The position numbers and the translations under genes were made by a program. 64,000 nucleotides of DNA from Falciphora oryzae (lineage: Eukaryota > Ascomycota > Sordariomycetes > Magnaporthales > Magnaporthaceae), in the NCBI GenBank assembly GCA_000733355.1, contig JNVV01000077.1:98893-162892 (forward strand). The letters run 5' to 3'. Of this stretch, positions 22,058-31,939 are shown one piece after another (the first letter of the stretch is position 1; the number at the start of each line of letters is the position of its first letter). The notes beneath the pieces were generated by a model that was given only the letters and a program-made list of their open reading frames with translations, was not told the origin of the DNA and ran no database searches.

Positions 22058-22100
22058 AGTCGGAGTACCCCCTGTCGGCCACCCCCCCTTCCGGCCACCT
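22058..22100 (+). repeat. Left terminal inverted repeat of pogo element
   Basis: 43 bp identical to the reverse complement of 23873-23915. The inner neighbour bases differ (GG versus CA), which marks the repeat length. Confidence 0.9.
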
Positions 22101-22159
22101 GGCCGGGGCCCACTGCACCACCAAACCCGGTGTATTCAATTGCAAATATCTACCGCTAT

Positions 22160-23770
22160 TCAACCAACCATGATGCAAAAGTGTACTGATTCCTGATCAG
22201 AATTTTCCGCTGTTTCAGACGCACTTTCCTCCACCTCTATAGCATCACCCCTTGTCTCTGCAACTCGGCGTATATCTACGAAGGCCTGGTTGGGGTCCGG
22301 CACAACCTTTTTCCTTTTGCGAGGGCGTTGCGCCTCCAATTCGGCCTCTAATTGCCTGATTTTTTGCTGGGCCGTAGCCAACTCGAATTCACGCACTTCG
22401 TACCCTTTTTGGACCTTCCGGAAGAACAGGCGCGTCGTGGGACTCGGCGGGGCCCGGGCTTTGAAAGTGCTGATTTGGGTGGCTAGCCCTCGGCTTCGTT
22501 TAGGAGTCTCCCAGCCAACTTGGGACAGCCGGAGGGGGACCTCTGAACGTCTTTTGGCCCTGTTATCCTCAGCGGATTGTTGAATTGCGGATCGCCGGCC
22601 GTCTCGGTTGGAATTTTCAAGCAAAAGCCGGTTTATAAGCGGCTTAAGCGGATTCCGTGGCCAAAGGCCTGTTGCCCGCCACCCTGACGCAATTATATAA
22701 GGGGTAAAGGCTTTGGTGCGTGCGTAGGCATAGGCCGTTAAAAATTGACGCTTTCCCACCACTGTAGAGCAGGTAAATAGAGCTTGGGACCCTAGTTTTT
22801 GGCGGTAGGCGTGTTTGAGAGGGCTGAAGACGGATAAATCCAAAGGTTGCAGAACGTGGGAGGTATAGGCAGGTAAATATAGGAGATAAACGTCGTTTTG
22901 CAGGCAAAGAAACATAAACTCTTTAGTTACGTAGGATCCGTGGCCATCCAGTATCAAAAGACGTGGTGCAGGGGTAGGGGGTTGGGTGCCCGGGAGGAAG
23001 ATTTTTTGCAACCACTCGACTCCAGTACTATCAATAGTCCACCCGTTATTTGTTGCAGTGAATTCCCAGCCTCTAAAAAGGCCTAGATCTTCTGGAAACC
23101 ACTGCTCCTGCACGCTTTTTCCTTTGAATATAATAAGCGGAGGAAGGGTGACCCCCGTGGCCGAAACGCACTCGATAAAGGAGGTCCAAGTGCGGGTTCC
23201 GGGCTCTTTTCTTTGCAAAGGCCGGGCCTCTGCAAGGCCTAGAACAAGCCCGTTACCCGTTTTACCCTCTTGCAGGCCCCCCTCGTCAGCGTTGTACGTA
23301 TTTTCCGGCTTTATCCGGGCCACCCCGGGGACCTGCAGGCGTGCCCACCACTCTTTTATTATAGTAGTAGTAGCGCCTTTAACCCGTGCAAGTTCCATGC
23401 GCCGTGTTCTCCCATGACGGATCTCCGGATATCGGCCTAAAAAACCGCGTATCCAATGTTTCCCTAGGGGCTGGGAGTCTCCCTGTTGAAGTAGGATCTC
23501 TTGCGCAAAAAAGCGGACTTCTGCGTGCGTCGGTGGGAGCCCCAGGGAGGCCTGAAGAAGCACCCAATCTGCTAGGCGCTTCTCCTGCTCCGGAGGTATC
23601 CGCTAATACTGTTCTTGTGCCTGTCGGCCGGGTAGGGATCCCGCTAGACGCCGGCGTAGGGTGGTTCTCGGTATGCCCCAAAGTCGGGCGGCCCGCGAGA
23701 TAGGGACCTTTGCCTGCACGGCCGCGACGGCCCGTTCGACGTCTTCTTCGGTATACTGTTTCTCTGGCAT
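22160..23770 (-). pseudogene. Pogo-family transposase with one in-frame stop
   Basis: Cut-and-paste transposase, 536 codons from ATG 23770. N-terminal psq helix-turn-helix (YTEEDVERAVAAVQAK, ISRAARLWGIPRTTLRRRL), then TAG at 23603-23605 within EQY-stop-RIPPEQEKRLADW, a CENP-B-type HTH (GKHWIRGFLGRYPEI) and the DDE_1 domain. The catalytic Asp candidates are in YNADEGG, LILDGHGS and LQPLDLSVF, the DDD pattern of pogo. The C-terminus is Arg/Lys-rich with a coiled stretch (ELATAQQKIRQLEAELEAQ). The frame is otherwise open through the stop, and the stop sits where the family has Gln-rich linker sequence, so a CAG-to-TAG change is likely. As it stands the element could be inactive unless readthrough occurs. 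Confidence 0.85.
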
Positions 23771-23872
23771 ATGAGCATTGGATTGCAGTAAAAAGTATGG
23801 AAAACGGATCAAAATTGAGGGATTTACGGCGGGTTGAAGACGTGGCCATATCTGAGGCAGTGGGCCTGTTTG

Positions 23873-23915
23873 AGGTGGCCGGAAGGGGGGGTGGCCGACA
23901 GGGGGTACTCCGACT
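23873..23915 (-). repeat. Right terminal inverted repeat of pogo element
   Basis: Perfect inverse copy of 22058-22100, followed by TA at 23916-23917 and then host coding sequence. Confidence 0.9.
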
Positions 23916-24529
23916 TACATGCAGCAGACATGGCCAGAGTCAGGCCCCATCTCCTCGCGCTTCTCCAGCGAGCCGTCCAATGCGAGCCCGAGATGGAGTG
24001 TGCAGGCAAGTAAATCCAAATACATCGCGTTCCCTTGGAGCTATGGTCAATCATCGGCGCATGACGACTGATAATCCCACGAGCGGGCAATCTCCCGGAT
24101 TTGACACGGCTCAGGGCCAAGTTCATTCATTCATCCCTATTTGTCGATGTCACCGGCAATGCCTACTCGGTGGCCGACGTCTGCCATCGGCTCGGCTGGC
24201 TGGCGGCCACCCTGTCAACCTTGCCGTTTGACAATGACCCTGCCCAAAGCACTCCGTTCATCAACCAGCTGACTGTAGGAAATTCATTGGATACCGGGGC
24301 CAACGATCTCCATGCAACCTGCAATATTGCTATCCGGATGAACGCCCTCACAACCTCCTCCTACACAACAAAAGTGTAAGTTCCACTGAAATTCGCCGCC
24401 GAATTTGGTTGGTGGAGCAGGTGCGAGTGGCCAAACTTGTTGCAGCGGCTAAAGAGAGCAAACGATTGGTGTGTTTCCATCCATCATGTTGATCGTCTTC
24501 CCAGCGGCAACGCTCGCTCACTGGAATCC

Positions 24530-24991
24530 CTACCTGTTACCACAGTACGAAGTCGTCATGCGGTTTCGCAGCCTACAAACCAACAAGCTTTTTGCAGCTG
24601 CTGCACACCAGACAGCGGAGAAAATGAAGCGCGAAAACGAGCTTGATGCATACCATCACGCTCGTCACGCTGGTCTTCCTTCCAGGCACATTCGTTGCGG
24701 TAAGACGTGCGAGCCACGAGGAAAAAAAATGAAGAGATACGGCGCCAACGAAACATCGGGGGCTCTCGGCAGACATTCTTTGGCAGCGGTCTTTTCCAGT
24801 GGGACGACAATGACCCTGGGCTGCAGCACCCGCACTGGCGGCCTGAATTCTTCAAGCTTTTCTGGCTGATCTGCTTCCCGCTGATGGCGGGTACCATCCT
24901 GGTGTGGGTGCTGGTCTTCTTGGCCAGCAGAAGACGGGGTCGGTGGGTGGGATGCTGCGGCTCACCAAAGGCTGGGCACGATCTGGTCTAA
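24530..24991 (+). pseudogene. Remnant of a CorA-like / two-TM C-terminal fungal protein
   Basis: Starts with FRSLQTNKLFAAAAHQTAEKMKREN, then needs a one-base frame change near 24647 to read TITLVTLVFLPGTFVA, the typical first membrane helix of fungal CorA-like C-terminal domains. A GT-AG intron (about 24699-24768, GTAAGA...GGCAG) leads to TFFGSGLFQWDD and a second helix (LFWLICFPLMAGTILVWVLVFL), ending at TAA 24989-24991. The upstream part of the gene was not found in readable form. It is probably the tail of a dead gene. The frameshift might also be an assembly error. Confidence 0.5.
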
Positions 24992-25753
24992 GGCCGCCCC
25001 ATCTATCCAGATGTTTTGGGCATGCGCCTCGAGGAGGCCCCGAACGATGTCCCAAAGGACGTTCTGGGCGTCGAGGACCCCGAAACGGTCTCCGAGCAAG
25101 CGCGTAACATCGCGAATTGGGTCCGCACTGACTTATTCCGTCAGGAAGTAGGTGTGGCCTTGGTGGCTGCTGGTAACCGACACAGTCGACGACCGCGTAC
25201 GAACGCCGCTCGGGATGGGGCTTCTGCTCCAACATCGAAAGGGCTCTCTCCAGCGCCGGCCCCTCGAGATCGAGGCGCTCCGCATAATGTCGCCTATTGC
25301 CGCACATCGTCGGCCCCCATTGTGCGCCCGTTGTAAGGCGGCTCTTGTCTCGCCCTGCTCCTCTCCTGGGCGGGCGAATTCTGCCTGGGTTTGCCTGCTT
25401 TTGTGTCACATTTCAATCGGCGTTGCCGAATATCTGTCCAATGGGCCGTGGCCCATGGGGGAAAAAAATGCTGAGGTCAGATCCAAGGTGCGAGCCGCCG
25501 GCGACCCCCCGAGACAGTTCTGACTGCTGATCTTTCCCCTTGCATGCCAACTCGTGAGGGGCTGACGGGCTGCTTCAGCCTTACCTACCATCCCCGACCC
25601 CTCTGCCTGTCACCACCTCGCCCCTTTCGATGGATCTTGAAGTGCTGACAATAAACGTCACCAAAGGCCATCGCATCACGGCATTCAAATGCACGAGTGA
25701 GCCGACAGGGCGAGGGCGCGCCTGATTTTGAGGCCTACTGAATCGACTGTTCA
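24992..25753. other. No recognisable gene
   Basis: Both strands carry medium-size open frames (for example 24852-25409 minus) with Arg/Pro-rich translations and no family motif; these look like composition effects. The region may hold decayed coding sequence. Confidence 0.5.
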
Positions 25754-27305
25754 ATGGAGGACGACGCGGGCACAATAGCCGCCTGGGCGGCGCTGGCGGC
25801 GGCGCTCTTGGCCCTGGTCGTCGCCCTTGCGCAGGCCGTGCAGCAGTACGTCGCCACGGCCCAAAGCATGCGCAAGTGCGAAAAGTCGGTCTGGGGTCCG
25901 ATGCCGGGCCACGCCGGCCGTCGCGTGTGCGTGTGGCGCCAGCTCCGGTTTCGCGTCGTCTTTGACATGCCAAACATCTTCATCCCGACCGAGTACTGGG
26001 AAACGCCCGGGAACGCGCGCCAGTTCCCCGTCCATCGCGTCACCGGCCTGCCGGCGCCGTTCGACCCCCCAGCAGTCATGAGGGCGACGAAGAGGAAGAT
26101 GGAAAGCGGGGCGCACCTCGACGCCGACAAGGGGAGGACTCCCGCCGCCGCCGCTGCCGCCGCCTTCGTTTCAACCGACGACATCCCGACCAGGTCCGAG
26201 GCTTGCTGGGCCGTCTGTTGCACTTCACCGCATTTTCGTCATCGAACCTCCGTTCGACCCTCTTAAGGGGTGACATCAGCCGGCCCTGGCTCCGAAGGCT
26301 CGAGGGGATAGTCTTGGTGGCCAACCAGCCCTTCGACGAGGACAAGCGGCGCTACTACGAAGGCATCGCCATGAGGTGGCGGACGAACAAGACGCGGCTG
26401 CCCGGACCTTTTCAAGCCACGTCTGCGGACTCTGACATGGGCTCTGACGCCGCCAGGGGTGAAGAGGCACCGCTTGTTCCACCATTCATCGACCTGGAAG
26501 GGATAGAGCATTCAGTGCCTGCCACCAAGTGTGAAACCTGGGAGGTGAGCCTTGGCCACTCACCCCTTTTTATCTGGCCACTGGGCGGCTGACGACGTGT
26601 CCTGAACCAGGCCCAGCGGAAGCTTCAAGGAGCGTGCTGAGCCCCATCAAGTAATTACGGGAGCCCAAAGAGCCCAGCCCCGCTGATAGGGTTCAGGTGC
26701 TTCTGCCGACCAACTTCCCCAAGCTCTTTGCACGGGGCTTGTGCAGTCCCCAAAACATCGCACCGCGGGGCGCCGTGTTGTTCGAGCGCAGTGCCAAGTT
26801 CCCTCTGCGGTGGTGTCTGGAGCGGACGAGGGACGGCGAAGCCCAGCCGCCACCACAGGAACGCCCGCCAGAGGCCCCAGAGAACGGCCAATCAGACGTG
26901 CGCTCCGTACACTCGGTCTCCGACCCGCTGAGAGACAGCGGTATCGGCACGAGCATCGGCAGCTCCAAGCCTCCGCCTGTGTCGACACCATCAAAGTCCA
27001 TGTATGGCGTCGGCGACAACCCCAGGATATTCCTGAGCGTGCACCGCGACGTCGATGAGCCTTCATCCATCGCGTCGGCTTCAGTTCCCGAAGCCGAATC
27101 GGAGATTGACACGCCAGGACCTTCATATTTGGACAAAGGGAAATGGGTCGAGGCTGCCCCGCGACCCTGGTCAGCCGGTCTGGAGGGGCAGGCTACCGGT
27201 ATCCAAGACATCATTGCAGCTCCTCGGCCAGCAAGAACGCTTCGGCGTGTAAAAGGGGGTCCGTTGAAAAGCCCTCGTGAATCGATTGGCGTTACTGGGC
27301 CGTAG
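25754..27305 (+). pseudogene. Modular fungal membrane protein gene with apparent internal deletion
   Basis: Resembles a large fungal-specific family with an N-terminal membrane helix. Frame 1 (25754-about 26205) has AAWAALAAALLALVVALAQAVQQYVATAQ and then MRKCEKSVWGPMPGHAGRR and FRVVFDMPNIFIPTEYW, breaking off at PTRSEACW. A second frame picks up at about 26203 with GRLLHFTAFSSS and RRLEGIVLVANQPFDEDKRRYYE. In relatives as I recall them the SEACW and LHFT blocks are separated by more than 100 residues, so a segment is missing and the frames are out of phase. A GT-AG intron (26545-26696) then leads to LLPTNFPKLFARGLC and a Ser/Pro-rich disordered tail ending at TAG 27303-27305. A small intron at the break cannot be excluded. 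Confidence 0.5.
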
Positions 27306-27640
27306 TGAGCGCTAAATCGGTCTAATGATGACAAAACTAGCAGCAAAGGTGTTGTAGGAAGAAAGATGACTGAGGAACAAAAGATTTCACAGTATTCTGC
27401 GCATCATTGCTTTTGTACAGCTACCCCCTTCCAGCAGGCCCCCTTGTGCTTGGCGTTGTGGCTGGTGGGTCGCTCTCTATTCCCTATTTTCGTTACGGCT
27501 GTTTCTCCCTGCGATGTGCCCGAGAGCATCCGCAAACAACCGGTCAGCACACGCGCGCCAACGGCTTGATTGAGGGCTTCCTCTCCACTTTCATCCCCAA
27601 AGGACTACAATCCGGAAACTCTTCCCCAGGACTGCCGGCC

Positions 27641-28200
27641 ATGGAGACCGATGCCTTGTCCAGTCTCGCACCGCGGGGCTGCGCTGATTGCTCGACAACC
27701 ACCAGCTTGCTCCGCTGCGGAGGATGCCTGGTCACCCACTGTTGCAGCCGGGAGCGCCAGCCGGAGCACAGGCAAGCCCGCAAGGCCGCCTGCACCGCCA
27801 TCAAAAAAACTCGCGCGGCGCTCCGGGAGGAGATCGAGCTCCGCAGCCACCCCGGCGACACGTGGATGCCCGCCAACGTCTTCGGCGAGTGCGCCGGCCA
27901 CTTCTGGACGACCACAGAGACCCGATTGTACATGAGGGCCCGCTTTGCCGCCTCGGAGGCCCTGCTCAGTCCGCAACGCCGACGCCGTCTAGGCGTCGCT
28001 CGGCCGCCTTCTGGCTATGTTGCATCTGTGCCGCGGCGACAACATGGGCGTGCGGAGCATAGTCCCCTTCCTAATGCTGCGCTTCGGCCAGCATCAAGAG
28101 TGCTACGACTTTGTCATGTGGTGGGCCACCACCGACGAGGACATGGACTACGACTAGGGCGACACTGAACTGCCGTACCTCGACACCAAGAATTTGGCGT
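27641..28200 (+). pseudogene. MYND-like zinc-finger gene remnant
   Basis: Starts METDALSSLAPRG followed by a Cys-rich MYND-type finger (CADC, LLRCGGC, HCCSRERQPEH, KAAC) and then TPAN-like WMPANVFGECAGHFW and RLYMRARFAASEALL. At about 27965 the frame shifts. The continuation is AMLHLCRGDNMGVRSIVPFLML and RFGQHQECYDFVMWWATTDEDMDYD, interrupted by TAG near 27989 and TAG at 28156-28158 before GDTELPYLD. The stops fit CAG-to-TAG and TGG-to-TAG. The family (MYND plus helical repeats, fungal) is recognised by pattern; its function is unknown. Confidence 0.55.
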
Positions 28201-28750
28201 CGGTCGGCCTTCGGAGCGACGCCGGTCGTGGCCCTCAAGTCCCTTGTGTTGGCCCGGAGAGAGGCCAGCTGGCCATGATGCCACGCCAGTCTGGGAACCC
28301 ATTACCAGGTCTCTCTCCCGCCGACAGCAGCAACCCCATCACCCCCAGCCACCTCTTCGTGCGTGTTGGTGCCGCGCTGGGCCGGGGCGCCCAGGAAAAA
28401 CACAAAGGAACAAGGCCGTGCGCCTTGTCACTTCCCTACATGCCATTTTTTCGCCCATTCTGCCACTCAGCTCCCAGTCTTGTCACAAAACGTCCACTTG
28501 TCCATTGCGCGGCTGAGGATGGTCAGGCGTCGTCTATTGACGCCTGCTCATTTTATTGCATGGGAGAAGCCAAACCTGGAGCCCTCCGCAACCCATATGT
28601 CTTTGTCCTGAGCCGCCTAGTGCGTTTCCGATCCAGCCATGCCGTCCTTGCGGTTCACGATGGCGGTGTCTCTCAAAGAAAAGCCTCTCGGGCTGTCCGA
28701 CTTGGTCCACCCCTATGCCTATGGTTGGGGACATAAAGGGGCGGGATCCC

Positions 28751-28922
28751 TCCTGCTCTCTCGGTTTCCCACCGGCGTCTGCATTGCCTCCATCGGCCTT
28801 TGCCTTGCACGCCACACAAAAACCTGCGGGGACCTCTCCTGCCCTCTCGGTTTCCCACCGGTGTCCGCATCGCCTCCATCGACCTTTGCCTTGCACGCCA
28901 CACAGAAACCCCCATCATCGCC
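28751..28922 (+). repeat. 86-bp tandem duplication
   Basis: Two copies, starting at 28751 and 28837, of a unit beginning TCCTGCTCTCTCGGTTTCCC and running through CCTTTGCCTTGCACGCCACACA. They differ by a few transitions (C/T, G/A). No coding role is apparent. Confidence 0.85.
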
Positions 28923-29213
28923 AACCCGGGCGTATCGCGGCGTTCCGTTTGCGGGCACGCTTTCGTTCCACTTCCCCGCCCACCAACCAGCCCCTGGGCA
29001 TACTGCGCATAAGCATCACATCCCCACCATCACCGACACCATCGCTGCCCAAGAGGAGCATCAGATCTCCAGCACACCGCCGCGGCCGGCCCGCCCACCG
29101 CCCTCTAGACCAAGTCACCGTCGGGAGCCCTGGGCCCGACCTCGCGAGGTTTCGCCATCCAAGACAGCGAGGCAGCCCCGCCCCCGGCCCCCGCACGAGG
29201 CACCACAGTCGCC

Positions 29214-29648
29214 ATGGACCCCGTCACGCCATTGCTGGCCGTGGTCAAGGCCATTTTTGGGACTGCCACCGCCATCATCAACCTCTACAAGGTGTGGAGC
29301 ACCTGGAAGGATGACCCCCGGGAGTTCCTAGAGCTTCTGCGGCTGCTAGCCAGGCTGGCGGACAAGATCGTAGCGGCCCGTAGGCTGCGAGCCGCCCACA
29401 GGGAGGGCACCTCCCATCTCAAGCGCGCCAACCTGATGGCTGAGGAGAGAGCCACGCGCCTCCTGGTCGATGAGCTCAACTCCCAGTTCAAGGATGCGAT
29501 CGTCGTCGCCAAGCGTGGCGAAGACATGGTTCTGTGGGATAGGGTCATGATCTGCTTCAAGAAGGAGGGCAACAGAGAGATAATCGCGAAGCTCCGGCAA
29601 CAGGCGGTCATGCTCCACACGAGCCTCAGCGGCAGCCAGAAGTTTTAA
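29214..29648 (+). CDS. Orphan SesA/HeLo-like N-terminal signalling domain protein
   Basis: Intact 144-aa frame from ATG 29214 to TAA 29646-29648. The beginning MDPVTPLLAVVKAIFGTATA and the all-helical remainder (NLYKVWSTWKDDPREFLELLRLL, ELNSQFKDAIVVAKRGEDMVLWDRVM, REIIAKLRQQAVMLHTSLSG) resemble the short N-terminal domains (SesA/HeLo-like) that precede NACHT or NB-ARC modules in fungal STAND/NLR proteins. Here no NTPase follows: the frame ends and the next gene is on the opposite strand. It may be a stand-alone partner of an NLR elsewhere, or the surviving head of a truncated gene. The family assignment is tentative, from pattern rather than alignment. Confidence 0.5.
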   Translation: MDPVTPLLAVVKAIFGTATAIINLYKVWSTWKDDPREFLELLRLLARLADKIVAARRLRAAHREGTSHLKRANLMAEERATRLLVDELNSQFKDAIVVAKRGEDMVLWDRVMICFKKEGNREIIAKLRQQAVMLHTSLSGSQKF

Positions 29649-29809
29649 TGGGAGAATTCTGGGAGAGCCCGACGTGGAAGGGCTGGGTGCCTGTGCGGCA
29701 GATGGCCGTTGTATTTGCAAATCCTTGTATTCTCGACTGGCGTTTCCTCGTCTTCGCCGCCTTGTCACCGCTATCCTGTACCTATAGCTACCCAGGCTGT
29801 GGCCCTCTA

Positions 29810-31717
29810 TCACTCCATGCCCGCAAGCTTCTTCACTGCGCTCCAGTTGAACAGCCTGAAGCGAGGCTTGCCCTCCTGCTGCCGCAGCAGCTCCATGTGC
29901 TTCCTCGTGTGGTGCAGAAGGACCCCTTTGCAGATGCACAGGCGGGGCTCCTTGGAGACAATGAATTTGAGATTCTTGATGTTCGTGTGCACCGGCTCCA
30001 GTGTGCCGCGGGGATCTTTGTGCCAGCCGTCACCCTTGTAGCCCTCCAGCGCGGCGTCGCGCTCTGCGAACAGGGCGCCCTGGAGCTTCTTGAGCATGTA
30101 GGGTGAGGATCCGAAGCCGCCAGTCAGGAGGATCCGGTCGACAGACTGGTAATCTGGAGCGATGCCGCTCACCGGCTCCGGGCCAGGGGTGCCGTTGGGG
30201 TTCTTGCCCGATATCCAGACATCCTCGATCATCAAATCCAGCTGCCGCTTGATGGAGTTTTGACCGCCCCTCGACAAGCCCAGTATCTGGCCGTCGAAAA
30301 GGCTCTCGATCAGGTGACTTCGAGCACAGGTGGCAGTACGCATGCAAGGTTTCCCAGAGTCAAAACAGTGTTCTCCTTTGGGGGCGAGACCCTAGGCCTC
30401 GCCACACAGGGGAAATCGGGGGCTGAACTCACTTCTTGATGAGCACACAGTCAATGGTTGGCAGCTTCGGTTTCTTTGACAGGCCGTCGGTGGGCGACGG
30501 AGTGGGACCGGGCGCCTTGCAGTCCTCTGGTGGTGAACGGGTCACGTAGAATTCCAGAGCGTCGTCGTCGAAAACCCCTGAGCCGATCTCAATCTTGCGC
30601 TTCTCGACCCTGGGGTCGGCCACTATGCTTCGTGCCGTCGCTTCGGCGTGGTCTCGGGGGTAGGACTGGCCGAGGTACTCGGCCAAGAGCTTCTCGAGCT
30701 CTCGGTGGACCCAGGTCGGGCCGATCTTGGCCCCGGCGATGGGATCGGCAAACCGAAGCGAGACCTTGCCCGCCTCCCTGTCCTCGACACGCAGCACGCA
30801 GAGATCCTATATTTCCGGGGGTTTGGTGGTCAGCTTGTCGACCTCAATGCCGACTCATTCACCGGGGGCTCTTCCCTGGCACGTACCGAGGTGCCGCCTC
30901 CGGCGTCCACAACAATGGTCGTCTGGCCGTTCTGTCCGAGGCATCGACTCTGTCAGCAAGCCAAACTTGGCTGTGCGTAAATGTTCTGTAGCATCCTCGA
31001 CACCTCGAGGGGCAGCTAGATGGACAGTATACCTGGAAAGCCATGGGGTCGCTCTCCGTTATGACACCCTCCAAGATCGAATGTCCGGGGAGGGAGTCGA
31101 AGCCGGCACCGCTGAGGACCTGCCGGAGCTTCTTGCCCACATGAGCGTAATCTCCCGCCGCAGGCACGCTCAGGGCGAAGTCGATGGTCGCCTGCTCCTA
31201 CCGGGGCGCCTGGTTGGCGTCCACCAGGCTGCTGTGATAGAAAGACTTGATGTCTTCGGAGAGCTTCTGCGCCATGGTGACGAATAGCTCGTCCGCGCTC
31301 CTGTCGGGCCCCGAGCCGTGCAGGGGCTTCACCAGGCCGCCCGGGAACTCATTCTTAAACATGCCGTAGACCACCCTGCCTCACTTGCTGCCGTCGAGGT
31401 CCATCTTGGCCTCGAAGCCGTACGAGATGCGTTGCTCGCCACTGTCGTCCTCGCTATACGACAGCAGGCTCGGCACCATCGGTAGCTTATGTTCATCTTC
31501 GGGATACCCCTTGACCACGTGGATTTCGGGCTTGCCTCCGGGCTTTAGGATGGCGATCGCGCACTTTGTGTCTGATTGTTTGCATACGGAGCATTGTTAG
31601 GGCGGACAGACTGGGGGCAGGCTGAAGTTTGAGGTTCTGCGGCTTACAGGTGGTGCCGAAATCAATGGAAATGACGGTCCGGCACTGGCCACCCTCGAGC
31701 GTCGCCGCCGCCGGCAT
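29810..31717 (-). pseudogene. Fungal Hsp70-like ATPase gene with two in-frame stops
   Basis: Belongs to the fungal Hsp70-like (actin-ATPase fold) group often found near NLR-type genes. Exons 31717-31648, 31571-31033, 30949-30887, 30806-30433 and 30317-29810 are joined by GT-AG introns that keep one frame of 517 codons. Phosphate 1 motif ISIDFGTT-YTKCAIA spans the first intron. Then come LPMVPSLLSYSEDD, NGQTTIVVDAGGGTS (phosphate 2), a substrate-side region, and ILLTGGFGSSPYM (adenosine motif). TGA at 31381-31383 (likely from CGA) and TAG at 31198-31200 (likely from TGG) interrupt exon 2. The start might lie further upstream through another intron. Without readthrough no ATPase can be made. 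Sequencing error is the alternative. Confidence 0.75.
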
Positions 31718-31939
31718 CGTGGGCAGGGAGTCGGATGGCTGAGGTTGGAAACGACCTGGCTTGCTTGTTGGGTTCCGGCCTGCAGTGCTCACCCAGGCGT
31801 GCTGAGGAGTCCGGCTGGGAAGGGATTTTGGAGACGCAACTCTCTACCTAGGCAAACAGAGCTTGGGGACAAACGGAGATGTGCGAGGTTTATGCCAGGG
31901 AGAGTGGGAATAGGCCGGGCAATAACCCTACCCTCAGTA

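Larger units (their letters stand above)
22058..23915 (-). mobile_element. Fot1/pogo-type Tc1-mariner DNA transposon, 1,858 bp, full length
   Basis: Ends are perfect 43-bp inverted repeats starting AGTCGGAGTACCCCCTG (22058-22100 and 23873-23915), flanked by TA at 22056-22057 and 23916-23917, the target duplication of this superfamily. Size and content (one DDE transposase with psq-type helix-turn-helix) match Fot1/pogo elements. It abuts the MITE with only one shared TA between them. Identical termini point to a recent insertion. Its transposase frame holds one amber codon. Confidence 0.92.
19630..24370 (+). pseudogene. Broken gene of a large uncharacterised fungal family, split by two transposons
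   Basis: Fragments in order match a common fungal protein type with no known function: a helical N-terminal part (19855-20215), a segment with LDRILSTLPPILQEFVIKFGY and, after a GT-AG intron at about 20480-20577, MSLQDKMNLWASRENAP, then LRALRELPAYRWL, LSIEWDPFQFARDQ, the TLANTCENY / MQQTWPESGPHLLALLQ block and finally LFVDVTGNAYSVADVCHRLGWL. Lesions seen: a frame change at 20210-20245, another near 20770, TAA at 21045-21047 (probably from CAA), and a 2.8-kb double insertion after TA at 21126-21127. The Tyr codon TAC is split, resuming at 23916. It is not expressible as one protein. The original start is uncertain. Confidence 0.7.

Noticed and set aside
24852..25409. Minus-strand 185-codon ORF
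   Set aside because: It overlaps the CorA-like tail on the other strand, is Arg/Pro-rich and has no motif or splice pattern.
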